Below, one piece after another: positions 1 through 6,869 of a DNA stretch of 23,823 nucleotides. Origin of the DNA: JBFFXF01 sp041569895 (GTDB taxonomy: Bacteria; Planctomycetota; UBA8108; JACQVS01); contig JBFFXF010000096.1 in the NCBI GenBank assembly GCA_041569895.1, forward strand, positions 1 through 23,823, in the 5' to 3' direction. The notes below the pieces were generated by a model. That model was not told the DNA's origin and ran no database searches. It was given only the letters and a program-made list of their open reading frames with translations. The translations under genes were made by a program, and so were the position numbers. Numbering within the stretch: position 1 is the first letter of the stretch; each line of letters opens with the position of its first letter.

Positions 1-412
1 GGAAGGCAGGAAAAGAAGGAAGGGAACGCAGTCGACGCGGCGAAGGCGCGGACGCGTGGCGACGAGGACGGGAACGCAGATGACGCAGATTGGGGAGGCG
101 TGTTCGCGCCGGTGGGTCGCGTCAGTCGCGAGCTCTGTTCTCTGCCTCCGATCTCTGATCTCTGATCTCTGTCTCGGTCAGCGGTCTCGGTCATCGGAGT
201 CGGTCATCGGAGTCGGAATCGGAGTCGGAATCGGACTCGGATCGAGGACGAGGACGAGGACGAGGACGAGACGGGGCCAGGCAACCTCTCCTGCCGCCAG
301 CTCCACTCCGCCCCGGCATTTTCTTCTCCTGACGACGAACACCCCGTAGCATCGCCCCCAGGTCAGAGGGTGACTCGAGATCGGATCGAAGGATCCGGGG
401 AAGGAGCCCGCG
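1..412. repeat. Repeat-filled intergenic region with composite short-period arrays
   Basis: I see no credible gene here; the open frames across it only translate the repeats. Positions 60-81 hold a 22-nt module that recurs exactly inverted at 3033-3054. Positions 150-170 hold three copies of the 7-mer GATCTCT. Positions 188-243 are period-6 GGAGTC/GGAATC/GGTCATC-type units, and 244-270 are GAGGAC units. The same ordering of a 7-mer array next to GGAGTC hexamers recurs on the opposite strand near the window's right end (23515-23656), so this looks like one copy of a dispersed modular element. Confidence 0.85.
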
Positions 413-595
413 ATGCGCGCCAGCGGTCGAATCGTCGCCATCCGGTTCGAAGTGAGCGACGCCGATGCCAACGGCGTGCTCAACATCACGGACCCGGTCT
501 GGGTGCTACTGTACATGATGCTCGCGGGGCCGCAGCCCAGGCCGCCCTTCCCCGACTGCGGCGGCTCGGGCTGTCTCGCCTACCCCTGCCCCTGA
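413..595 (+). pseudogene. Orphan dockerin-like C-terminal fragment (60 aa)
   Basis: The 60-residue product contains one calcium-loop-like dockerin module (DADANGVLNITDPV, about residues 16-29). A hydrophobic helix and a D-C-G ... G-C ... P-C tail follow, the same tail type as in the dockerin pair of the protein at 19022-20155. Such modules normally occur in pairs inside secreted proteins. Here the first module, the signal peptide and the rest of the protein are missing, and repeat arrays lie upstream. A strong Shine-Dalgarno (GGGGAAGGAG, 397-405) sits 7 nt before the ATG, so a small product could still be made. I treat it as the remnant of a larger gene; a genuine microprotein is the alternative. 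Confidence 0.5.
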
Positions 596-640
596 GCGTC
601 ACCAATCAGTCGTACCAGTGAATCCTGTGGAACCGTATAC

Positions 641-675
641 CCCCTCCGCGTGCCTTTCCTTCGCGGTGAGAGGGG
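641..675 (+). other. Hairpin downstream of the dockerin fragment
   Basis: CCGCG and CGCGG arms are flanked by C-rich and G-rich sides that can extend the stem around a T-rich loop. There is no T-tract after it, so termination is possible but not convincing. Confidence 0.25.
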
Positions 676-778
676 AAGCCGATTGAAGGGAGCACGAGGC
701 CTGGGCGTTCATCCATGACCACATCGGTCCGGCGGAGGGCTGAAGGTTGTCCGTGAGCCGCGAGCACAGGAGCGCATC

Positions 779-1354
779 GTGAACACCACCCCGGGAGCTC
801 CCGCTCCGGTCCAGGAGGCGATCGCCCGGGGCGAGCGGCTCGGATTCGAGCTCTCGTGCGAGCCGTTCGTCGGGCAGCTGCTGGCCGTGCTCGCCGCGGG
901 CGTCCGGCCGGACGGTCGCATCCTCGAGCTCGGCACCGGCGCGGGCGTCGGTCTCGCGTGGATCGTCTCCGGTCTCGGCGAGCGTGACGATGTCGCTGTG
1001 GTCACCGTCGACACCGACGCGGAGCTCCTCTCCGAGGTCCGGCAGTCGCGCTGGCCCGGTTTCGTCCGGTTCGTCCACGGCGACGGCGCCGAGGAGGTGT
1101 CCAGGCTCGGGGAGTTCGACCTCATCTTCGCGGACGCGCCCGGCGGCAAGCTCACCAACCTCGAGGGCACCATCTCGGCGCTTCGCCCGGGCGGCATGCT
1201 CGTCGTCGACGACATGGACCCGGCGCTGCACGCCGAGGACGGATTGCGCGAACCGCTGCGCGAGGCCACCTTGACACTGCTCTCCGATCCCCGTCTCCTG
1301 TCCGTCGAGTGTCCGGTCTCCAGCGGCGTGATCCTGGCGGCGCGCCGGCGTTGA
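779..1354 (+). CDS. Class I SAM-dependent O-methyltransferase-like protein
   Basis: The 191-residue protein has the Rossmann methyltransferase layout. Motif I (ILELGTGAGVG, about residues 48-58) binds SAM, an acidic residue ends the second strand (VTVDTD, about 75-80), and DLIFADA (about 114-120) precedes LRPGGMLVVDD (about 135-145). This order and length match the small O-methyltransferase family (Methyltransf_24/COMT-like). The substrate cannot be read from the sequence. The start is GTG, chosen because AGGAG at 768-772 lies 6 nt upstream. The gene is followed after 61 nt by a VOC protein and may be co-transcribed with it. It is probably cytoplasmic, as there is no signal peptide or membrane segment. 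Confidence 0.85.
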   Translation: MNTTPGAPAPVQEAIARGERLGFELSCEPFVGQLLAVLAAGVRPDGRILELGTGAGVGLAWIVSGLGERDDVAVVTVDTDAELLSEVRQSRWPGFVRFVHGDGAEEVSRLGEFDLIFADAPGGKLTNLEGTISALRPGGMLVVDDMDPALHAEDGLREPLREATLTLLSDPRLLSVECPVSSGVILAARRR

Positions 1355-1415
1355 GGACGGCCGGAGGGCCACTGTTTTCCCGAGGAACCCAATCGCAGTC
1401 GAGAGAGAGGTCACG

Positions 1416-1802
1416 ATGCCCGAGAAGGAAAGGCCAGCCGTGGGATCGATTTCGTGGGTGGATCTCACGGTGCCGGACGCAGAGAGTCTCCGACAGTTCT
1501 ACTCGACGGTCGTCGGCTGGACGTCCTCCGACGTCGACATGGGCGGCTACGCCGATTTCACCATGGTCACGCCGGCGTCGGGAGACGCGGTGGCGGGGGT
1601 CTGCCACGCTCGCGGCGCCAACGAGAGCCTGCCTTCCGTCTGGCTGGTCTACATCGTCGTCGACGACCTCGAGGACAGCCTCTCGAGGGTTCGTGAGCTC
1701 GGCGGCTCGGTCGTCATCGATCGTCGGACGGGCGCCGGATTCGCCGTCATCAAGGACCCCGCCGGAGCGATCTGTGCGCTGTATCAGCGTCCCGGCGAGT
1801 GA
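1416..1802 (+). CDS. VOC (glyoxalase/bleomycin-resistance fold) family protein
   Basis: The 128-residue protein opens with the usual VOC strand (ISWVDLTVPDAESLRQFYSTVVGW) and ends with the second half-fold motif (FAVIKDPAGAICALYQ). The length fits a single two-module VOC domain. Members use a paired beta-alpha-beta-beta-beta fold, often with a metal, for isomerase, dioxygenase or resistance functions; no specific activity can be assigned here. A purine-rich GAGAGAGAGGT precedes the ATG. It lies between the methyltransferase and a small ABM-like protein with short gaps (61 and 35 nt), which is consistent with one transcript. Confidence 0.85.
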   Translation: MPEKERPAVGSISWVDLTVPDAESLRQFYSTVVGWTSSDVDMGGYADFTMVTPASGDAVAGVCHARGANESLPSVWLVYIVVDDLEDSLSRVRELGGSVVIDRRTGAGFAVIKDPAGAICALYQRPGE

Positions 1803-1837
1803 TCGCCGCCATATCGAGAACATAACGGAGGAACATC

Positions 1838-2173
1838 ATGAGCATTACCGTCGTCAACGATTACGACTTCAAGCCCGACGGCAACGTCGCGGAGGGAAAG
1901 GCAGCCGCCGCGGAGCTGGTCGAGTACTTCAAGGCGGAGGTGCCCGAGGTGCAGCTGTCGTTGTGGCTCGAGGACCGCGACAACCCGCTCCATCACTATC
2001 ACATTACGGTGTTCGACTCGGTGGAGGTGCTCGAGCGGGTACGAGAGTCCGACGCGATCCAGCGATTCATCGAGCGCCTGTTTCCCCACATCGCGCACAG
2101 CACGTACATCTCGCCGACCACGGACGTCTGGCTCGCAGACGGAACCGGGGTGAAGCCGGTGGGGTATCCCTGA
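1838..2173 (+). CDS. Small hypothetical protein, possibly dimeric alpha/beta barrel (ABM-like)
   Basis: The 111-residue protein has no recognised catalytic motif. Its pattern (a beta strand around VQLSLWLEDRDNP, HHYHITVFDSVEVLERVRESDAIQRFIERLFPHI as a strand plus helix, then a C-terminal strand) resembles the antibiotic-biosynthesis-monooxygenase/NIPSNAP-like dimeric alpha/beta barrel. That is fold-level inference only. The start is well supported by AACGGAGGA at 1824-1832, just upstream of the ATG. It lies 35 nt after the VOC gene and is probably in the same operon. A stem with a short T-run follows at 2330-2359. Confidence 0.7.
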   Translation: MSITVVNDYDFKPDGNVAEGKAAAAELVEYFKAEVPEVQLSLWLEDRDNPLHHYHITVFDSVEVLERVRESDAIQRFIERLFPHIAHSTYISPTTDVWLADGTGVKPVGYP

Positions 2174-2329
2174 CCGCCGCGGTTCCACCGGCCGCGCGCG
2201 CGGGGTTGACGGGAGTCGCGAGCGAGAGTAGGGTTGCTCGAGGCGGCACGGCGTTCGGCGCGGAGCACGCGGCGCGACGCCGGGCGAGGCCGGCCGTCCG
2301 ACTCGTTTGCAGTGATCCAGAGCCCCCGG

Positions 2330-2359
2330 CCCGCGATTCTGCGCGGGTCAGGGGTTTTT
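2330..2359 (+). terminator. Weak intrinsic-terminator-like hairpin
   Basis: A perfect 6-bp stem (CCCGCG, loop ATTCTG, CGCGGG) is followed 7 nt later by TTTTT. The gap between stem and T-run makes it weak. It would separate the small-protein operon from the FKBP gene. Confidence 0.35.
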
Positions 2360-2424
2360 GTTCGATGCCGGAAGCGGGTTCGCCTCCCTCTGGCAGGTCC
2401 AGAAAAAGAAAAGGAGACGACGCC

Positions 2425-2856
2425 ATGGCGAACGCGAAGTCTGGAGACACGGTGAGCGTGCACTACACCGGCACGCTCGCGGACGGAACGACCTTCGACT
2501 CCTCGAAGGGACGCGAGCCGCTCGAGTTCAAGCTCGGCGCCGGCCAGCTCATCACGGGGTTTGACGAGGCCGTGGAGGGCATGGCGGTGGGGGAGACGAA
2601 GACGGTCGTCATTCCCCCCGAGAAGGGCTATGGCGAGTCGCGCCCGGATCTGATGCTGACGATCCCGCACGACAACTTGCCGGAGAACCTCGAGCCGGAG
2701 GTCGGCATGGAACTCCAGATCCAGCCGCCCGGCGGCGACCCCGCCGTCGTCCGCGTCGCCGAGGTGAAAGACGGTGAGGTGGTGCTCGACGCGAACCACC
2801 CGCTGTCGGGCAAGGAACTGACCTTCGAGATCGAGCTCGTTTCGATCGCGGGGTAA
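2425..2856 (+). CDS. slyD: FKBP-type peptidyl-prolyl isomerase, SlyD-like
   Basis: The 143-residue protein catalyses cis-trans isomerisation of proline peptide bonds and acts as a folding chaperone. The FKBP core is clear (VSVHYTGTLADGTTFDSS, residues 10-27; LITGFDEAVEGMAVGE, 42-57; the GYGE active-site loop, 68-71). An insert-in-flap segment follows (about 73-122), and the protein ends with the SlyD signature LDANHPLSGKELTFEIEL. The histidine/cysteine-rich metal-binding tail of Escherichia coli SlyD is absent. The ATG at 2425 is chosen over a much longer open frame because AAAGGAGA lies just upstream and homology begins there. A CCCGTT repeat array starts 11 nt after the stop codon. Confidence 0.93.
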   Translation: MANAKSGDTVSVHYTGTLADGTTFDSSKGREPLEFKLGAGQLITGFDEAVEGMAVGETKTVVIPPEKGYGESRPDLMLTIPHDNLPENLEPEVGMELQIQPPGGDPAVVRVAEVKDGEVVLDANHPLSGKELTFEIELVSIAG

Positions 2857-3242
2857 CCCGTCGAATCCGTCCCCGTCCCCGTCCCCGTTCCCGTTCCCGT
2901 TCCCGTTCCCGTTCCTGTGCCCGTGCCCGAAAGGGATCGAAGTCGTCCGGGTGCTCGACGTCGGGGCCGGGCTGGTGGGGTGCGAGACCGAGTCCGATCT
3001 CCTCGGTCTGCGTAATCTGCGCAATCTGCGAAATCTGCGTTCCCGTCCTCGTCGTGCGTCGGCCGCGCTGTCGATGCCGACCCCGACTCCGACCCCGACT
3101 CCGATTCCGATTCCGATTCCGATTCCGACCCGGAATCCGGTAACCCATCCCCTCCGACCGGCAAAGGACGGGTGGTCGCGCCGCCCGCGGTCTGTCCGTG
3201 ATGCGGGACGCGATGGGAAAGGGTCTCTGGAGGAGGATTCCG
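2857..3242. repeat. Repeat-filled intergenic region with three array types
   Basis: No credible gene is seen. Positions 2867-2929 are a period-6 array of CCCCGT grading into CCCGTT and CCCGTG. Positions 3004-3039 are 9-bp units ending in AATCTG (CGTAATCTG, CGCAATCTG, CGAAATCTG). Positions 3033-3054 are an inverted exact 22-nt match to 60-81. Positions 3076-3135 are GACCCC/GACTCC/GATTCC hexamers. Read on the minus strand, these modules match parts of the element at the left end of the window. The spondin gene's ribosome-binding site GGAGGAGG (3229-3236) lies at the right edge. Confidence 0.85.
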
Positions 3243-4013
3243 ATGGGCACGAAATGGCGGAGACTGACACTGCGGAGACTGACACTGCGGAGACTGACAC
3301 TGCGCAGGCTGACGCTTACGTGTGCGACTCTCGCCGTCATTCCCGTGGCGATCTTCGCCGTCGTCGCGGTCGGTGATGACCCCGCGGAGGCCGACCGGCC
3401 CCGCTCGCTCACCTTCGAGGTCACCGTGACCAATCTCACCCGCGGGCAGGTCTTCTCGCCGGCGGTCGTCGCCACGCACACCGCGGCGATGCGGCTGTTC
3501 ACCGGCGGCGAGCCGGCTTCCGACGCGCTGGCCGCGGTGGCCGAGGACGCCGTGCTCGACCCGCTCCTCGAGATGCTCGAGGGCAGCCCCAACGTCCGCG
3601 ACGTCGTCGTGCTCACCGGCGAGAACGGTCCGATTCTTCCCGGCGAGAGCGCCAGCGTCACGGTCCGCGGCTCACCGCGCGCCGCGCGGATCTCACTCGT
3701 CGGCATGCTCGTCACCACGAACGATGCGTTCTACGGGCTGAACGCCGAGCGCGGGCCGTTCTACGGCGCGGTGACTCGCATGGTGCCCGCGTACGATGCC
3801 GGGTCGGAGGCGAACAACGAGCTGTGCTCTCACATCCCGGGTCCGCCGTGCGGCAACGCCGGCGTGCGCGATACAGACGGCGCCGAGGGGTACGTGCACG
3901 TCCATGCCGGCGTTCACGGTGTCGGCGACCTCGACCCGTCCGCCCACGACTGGCGCAACCCGGTGGCGAGCGTGACGATTCGGCGCGTCTCGCGCAAGCG
4001 ATCGGACGATTGA
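3243..4013 (+). CDS. Exported spondin-domain protein
   Basis: The 256-residue protein has an N-terminal export signal with a basic region, a hydrophobic stretch (about residues 27-44) and a likely cleavage zone near AEA. A Spondin_N-like domain follows from about residue 57 (FEVTVTNLTRGQVFSPAVVATH), with conserved NDAFYGLNA and an AYDAGSEANNE segment. Spondin-type domains in bacteria are extracytoplasmic and of unknown ligand. The start at 3243 is preferred over GTG 3198 and the earlier ATGs because GGAGGAGG sits 6 nt upstream. The signal's basic region is built from four RRLTL units encoded by a 15-bp tandem repeat (3258-3317), which is unusual. Confidence 0.85.
   Translation: MGTKWRRLTLRRLTLRRLTLRRLTLTCATLAVIPVAIFAVVAVGDDPAEADRPRSLTFEVTVTNLTRGQVFSPAVVATHTAAMRLFTGGEPASDALAAVAEDAVLDPLLEMLEGSPNVRDVVVLTGENGPILPGESASVTVRGSPRAARISLVGMLVTTNDAFYGLNAERGPFYGAVTRMVPAYDAGSEANNELCSHIPGPPCGNAGVRDTDGAEGYVHVHAGVHGVGDLDPSAHDWRNPVASVTIRRVSRKRSDD
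3258..3317 (+). repeat. 15-bp coding tandem repeat in signal peptide
   Basis: Three identical copies of CGGAGACTGACACTG lie at 3258-3272, 3273-3287 and 3288-3302. A diverged fourth copy lies at 3303-3317. It is read in frame as RRLTL repeated four times in the basic part of the spondin protein's export signal. Confidence 0.95.
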
Positions 4014-4124
4014 CGGGTTTCGACGAAAGGCGAACGCCGCGAGTGGTGCCGATGTGGTACAGTCTCCCTGGTCAGAGAGGCGGCGATCGCCCACCGCCCG
4101 GACGCTCTCCCGGTCGTCACCGAC

Positions 4125-4781
4125 ATGCACCCGATTCAGTCCGGATCTCGCGAGGCCCGCACCGGCGGGTCGGCGCGGCCACAGGCGCCTTCTCGCCGTC
4201 TCGCGGCGTCCGATGGCGGCATGGCGCACGAGGACCGCGAGGCGCGGGATCGACGGTTGAGCGCTCTGATGGCGGGTTACCAGCGTGGCGAGGCGGTCGC
4301 CTTCGAGGAGCTCTACGATCGATTCGCCGGCGATCTGCGCGATTTCCTGACGCTCCTGTGCGGCGATCGCGAGCTCGCGGATGACCTCGTTCAGGAGTCG
4401 TTCCTGCAGCTGCACCGCGCCCGACACACCTACATGCCGCGGCGGAGCTTTCGTCCCTGGGCCCTCGCGATCGCGAGGCACGTCTTCCGCATGGAGTGCC
4501 GGGCGCGCCGCCGCCGCTGGCGGCACGAGCGCCGGTTCCCGCAGATCGACTGGCGCCCTCCCGCCGAGATCGAGGGCGTCGCTCGGCGCGACGAGATCGA
4601 CGAGGCCCTGGCGTCCCTCTCGCCCGAGCGGCAGGAGGTGGTGCTCCTGCACCACGCGCTGGGGCTCTCCTTCGACGAGATCGGCGCCATCCTCGGGGAG
4701 CGCGCCGGCACGGTGAAGGTCCGGGCGCACCGCGGCCTCAAACAGATCCGTGAACGCCTTCAAGGGAGACGATCGACTTGA
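4125..4781 (+). CDS. RNA polymerase sigma factor, ECF family
   Basis: The 218-residue frame carries sigma region 2 (AFEELYDRFAGDLRDFLTLLCGDRELADDLVQESF through SFRPWALAIARHVF, about residues 59-122). It also carries sigma region 4 (LASLSPERQEVVLLHHALGLSFDEIGAILGERAGTVKVRAHRGLKQIRERL, about 161-213), with the helix-turn-helix that reads the -35 element. It directs core RNA polymerase to a stress or envelope regulon. Neither candidate start has a clear Shine-Dalgarno. ATG 4221 (MAHEDREARD) gives a more typical ECF length, so the first 32 residues may not be translated. The stop overlaps the start of an NrsF-like anti-sigma gene, which identifies its likely partner. Confidence 0.92.
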   Translation: MHPIQSGSREARTGGSARPQAPSRRLAASDGGMAHEDREARDRRLSALMAGYQRGEAVAFEELYDRFAGDLRDFLTLLCGDRELADDLVQESFLQLHRARHTYMPRRSFRPWALAIARHVFRMECRARRRRWRHERRFPQIDWRPPAEIEGVARRDEIDEALASLSPERQEVVLLHHALGLSFDEIGAILGERAGTVKVRAHRGLKQIRERLQGRRST

Positions 4782-5464
4782 GCGAACGACCGATCGGAGA
4801 TCGCTACCGCGGCGAGACTCCCCGCGCCCGAAGCGCCCGGCGGGTGATCCTCGAGGATCTCCGGCCAGTGCGACCACTCCGACCGGCGTGGGTTCGCGCG
4901 ATCATCGGCCTGGCGCCGTGCGCGGCGCTCGGGGCGGTGTTCGCGGTGGCGGCCGGGCTCCGTCCCGACCTCGACACGCTCGGCGTGCTCGCGGGTCACG
5001 GCGTCACCGTCGCGTTCGCGGTCGCGGCGTGCGGGCTCACGGTGCTGCTTCTCCGCGAGTCCGTGCCGGGAGCGCGCCCGCCGGTGGTTCTCGGGCTGAC
5101 GGCCGTGATCGCCGTCGTTGCCGCCCGGCTGGTGACATCGACGGCGGTCCATGCGGCGCACCCGTTCCCGGTCGAGAGCGGCCAGGAGCTGCGATTGACC
5201 CTGATCTGTTCGGCGGCCGTCGCCGTCTTCGGACTGCCGTGGCTGGTTGCCGCGATCGTCCTCTTCCGCCGCGGCTTCCCGTCGACGGTGGCCTTGCCCG
5301 CGGTGCTCGGCGGCGTGGCGGCGGTCATCGGCGGGGAGGCGTTCTGGCGGCTCCACTGCCCGTACACCAGTCCGGCCCACGTTATCGGCTCCCACCTGCC
5401 ACCGATCGCACTCTTCGCCGCGGCGTGGCTGCTCTGGAAGCCGGCACGCTCCCGCGCCGCATGA
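4778..5464 (+). CDS. NrsF/DUF1109-like membrane anti-sigma factor
   Basis: The 228-residue protein has a charged N-terminal tail of about 40 residues and six predicted membrane segments (about 41-60, 75-93, 103-120, 142-163, 170-187, 206-222). The LHCPYTSP motif before the last segment (residues 192-199) is the hallmark I associate with NrsF (DUF1109), the inner-membrane negative regulators of ECF sigma factors. It starts at TTG 4778, whose TTGA overlaps the sigma stop codon, with AAGGGA 10 nt upstream. Translational coupling and pairing with the ECF gene support an anti-sigma role. Its signal and regulon are unknown. Confidence 0.8.
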   Translation: MSERPIGDRYRGETPRARSARRVILEDLRPVRPLRPAWVRAIIGLAPCAALGAVFAVAAGLRPDLDTLGVLAGHGVTVAFAVAACGLTVLLLRESVPGARPPVVLGLTAVIAVVAARLVTSTAVHAAHPFPVESGQELRLTLICSAAVAVFGLPWLVAAIVLFRRGFPSTVALPAVLGGVAAVIGGEAFWRLHCPYTSPAHVIGSHLPPIALFAAAWLLWKPARSRAA

Positions 5465-5661
5465 GCGGCCGTGAGCGCGGCGCCCGCGGAGCCGTCCCGC
5501 AGATCCGTCCCCCGGCTCCGCGCCCGGGGTGACGGTCGCGGCGCCGTCTGACGCAATCCCGCGCCTGGCCGGAGGTCGCAACCGCGTTTCGACCGGGACG
5601 CCTCCGGAGGAGAGCTTTCGGCGGTTTTTTGAGGCAGGACGGATCGGCGACGGGGTAGAAT

Positions 5662-5840
5662 CCCCCCCAGAGCCGATCGAACCGCTCCTCCCGTTCTCGG
5701 AATCGACGCGTGCCGCGTCACACGGGCGAGCCTTTCGAGCCGAGCCCAGAGTAGGAACGGAGCGAGTCATTCCCGCCGAGACCTGGATCCGAGCTACAGG
5801 CCGCCGAGAGGAGCATTCTCGCCGGCCTTTTCCTTTTCCC
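5662..5840 (+). ncRNA. Candidate structured leader or small RNA (unidentified)
   Basis: Positions between a TAGAAT box (5656-5661) and a T-rich terminator-like end contain at least two good stems. One is GACGCG-TGC-CGCGTC at 5705-5719 and the other is the 10-position stem at 5800-5826. No known RNA family was recognised. A -35 element at normal spacing is not evident, so the promoter is the weakest part of this call. It could be a separate short RNA or the leader of the RRM gene. Confidence 0.3.
5800..5837 (+). terminator. Intrinsic terminator-like hairpin, possibly an attenuator
   Basis: Arms at 5800-5809 and 5817-5826 pair at nine of ten positions with one C-C mismatch around a 7-nt loop. 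CTTTTCCTTTT (5827-5837) follows. The right arm overlaps CCGGCC at 5822-5827, which can instead pair with GGCCGG at 5841-5846, so the two hairpins exclude each other. Confidence 0.5.
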
Positions 5841-5915
5841 GGCCGGGTCCGGCGTGGAGAACTCGTGAACGGACGAGCGCACAACCGGCGGGCGCGGTCC
5901 CGCCAGCAGGCTTTC

Positions 5916-5994
5916 ACGATCACGCTGTAACGACCACCGTAACGATCACCGTAACGATCACTTTGGCGATCACCGAGGCGATCACTGAGACGAT
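5916..5994 (+). repeat. Six iteron-like 12-bp repeats (CGATCACCGTAA type)
   Basis: Successive degenerate units lie at about 5916, 5930, 5942, 5954, 5967 and 5979, with consensus CGATCACYGNRN. Near-perfect 12-bp phasing and a core GATCAC (GACCAC in one copy) are visible. They end about 80 nt before the RRM start codon. Confidence 0.85.
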
Positions 5995-6074
5995 GGCGCG
6001 CCGGAAGTCCGGGTCCCATTCCGGCGTCGTCCGACGAGTCAACTGGGCCCGAGCAACTGAGGATACGAGTATCG

Positions 6075-6413
6075 ATGGCTGACAAGCTGTACGTCGGCAA
6101 CCTGTCGTACGATGTGACCGAGAACGAGGTGCGCGAGCTCTTCGCGTCCTATGGCGAAGTGCACTCGGTCAAGCTCATCACCGACCGGGACACCGGACGC
6201 CCGAGGGGGTTCGGATTCGTGGAGATGGAGAACGGCTCCGAGGCGATCGACGCCCTCGACGGCCGCGAGTTCGCCGGTCGCAACCTGACCGTGAGCGTGG
6301 CGCGGGAGCGGAGCGGCGGGGGCGGTGGCGGCCATCGCGGTGGTGGCGGCTACGGCGGCGGCGGAGGACATCGTGGAGGAGGCGGCGGACGCGGACGGGG
6401 CAACCGCTGGTGA
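6075..6413 (+). CDS. Glycine-rich RRM RNA-binding protein
   Basis: The 112-residue protein has one complete RNA recognition motif. RNP2 is LYVGNL (residues 5-10) and RNP1 is RGFGFVEM (44-51), including the aromatic residues that stack on RNA bases. A tail rich in Gly with His and Arg follows (about 81-112). This is the cyanobacterial and environmental bacterial Rbp architecture, often linked to cold or stress responses and RNA chaperone activity. Cytoplasmic. The ATG is fixed by the start of RRM homology; TGAGGA about 12 nt upstream is a loose Shine-Dalgarno. The long structured upstream region suggests post-transcriptional control. A hairpin follows at 6435-6455. Confidence 0.95.
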   Translation: MADKLYVGNLSYDVTENEVRELFASYGEVHSVKLITDRDTGRPRGFGFVEMENGSEAIDALDGREFAGRNLTVSVARERSGGGGGGHRGGGGYGGGGGHRGGGGGRGRGNRW

Positions 6414-6434
6414 TCGTTGCCGCAGAGCTCCATG

Positions 6435-6455
6435 CCCGGCGGGCCTGCCGCCGGG
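6435..6455 (+). terminator. Strong hairpin after the RRM gene, no T-tract
   Basis: The perfect 8-bp stem is CCCGGCGG, loop GCCTG, CCGCCGGG. It is 21 nt past the RRM stop codon. Without a T-run it may act as a 3'-end stabiliser or a weak terminator. Confidence 0.4.
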
Positions 6456-6530
6456 AACGCCGGCCGTGGCCGCTGTCGAGTGCCGGCCGTGCAGGAAAGA
6501 TTTCGAGACAGTATCGGGGGACCGTGCGCC

Positions 6531-6833
6531 ATGGGACGTGACATCCATATCACACGGGCGCGGGACTGGAAGCAGACCGACGGCCACCAGATCAGCGAAT
6601 CCGAGTGGCGCGCGGTGATCGACGCCGATCCGGAGCTGTCGGCCGATCCGGAGAACGGACCGAACGCGGCGCTGTGGGTGAATCATCCCGAGGGCCGACC
6701 GGACGCCTGGCTCGACTGGTCCGAGGGAAACGTGTACACGACGGACGCGTGTGCGGCGCTTCTCGGGAAGATGATCAGCATCGCCGAGCGACTGCAGGCG
6801 AAGGTCGTCGACGATGACAACCAGTCACTGTGA
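6531..6833 (+). CDS. Conserved hypothetical protein (MGRDIHITRARDW family)
   Basis: The 100-residue protein opens with GRDIHITRARDW and continues with an ISESEWRAVIDADPEL segment, ALWVNHPEG, WLDWSEGNVYT and a C-terminal helix (LLGKMISIAERLQAKVVDDDNQSL). I recognise this as a widespread small uncharacterised bacterial family, but I know no function for it. The start at 6531 is chosen over an upstream ATG at 6417 because homology-like sequence begins there and GGGGG lies 10 nt before it. It is soluble, with no signal or membrane segment. A charged small protein follows after 36 nt. Confidence 0.75.
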   Translation: MGRDIHITRARDWKQTDGHQISESEWRAVIDADPELSADPENGPNAALWVNHPEGRPDAWLDWSEGNVYTTDACAALLGKMISIAERLQAKVVDDDNQSL

Positions 6834-6869
6834 GATACGGCAGCTGTCCGGAAGATCAGGAGGATCCCG

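Larger units (their letters stand above)
5465..6074 (+). other. 610-base non-coding region upstream of the RRM gene
   Basis: I see no convincing gene. The 133-codon frame at 5529-5930 has a weak start context and low-complexity, unrecognisable sequence. The region contains a -10-like TAGAAT (5656-5661), a perfect hairpin at 5705-5719, a terminator-like hairpin with a T-rich tract (5800-5837), a competing hairpin (5822-5846), and 12-bp iteron-like repeats (5916-5994). Confidence 0.7.

Noticed and set aside
56..516. Open frames on both strands coding RTRTRT or VLVLVL repeats
   Set aside because: They are products of period-6 arrays with no start context and no conserved sequence.
1309..2424. 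Long N-terminal extension in frame with the FKBP gene
   Set aside because: It overlaps the VOC and ABM-like genes in another frame and has random Arg/Ser-rich composition; the FKBP has its own start and ribosome-binding site at 2425.
1999..3718. Two long minus-strand open frames across the FKBP and spondin genes
   Set aside because: They translate hexamer arrays (dipeptide repeats) and antisense of real genes.
5529..5930. 133-codon frame before the RRM gene
   Set aside because: It has a weak start, unrecognisable basic composition, and contains the terminator-like hairpin and the start of the iteron array.
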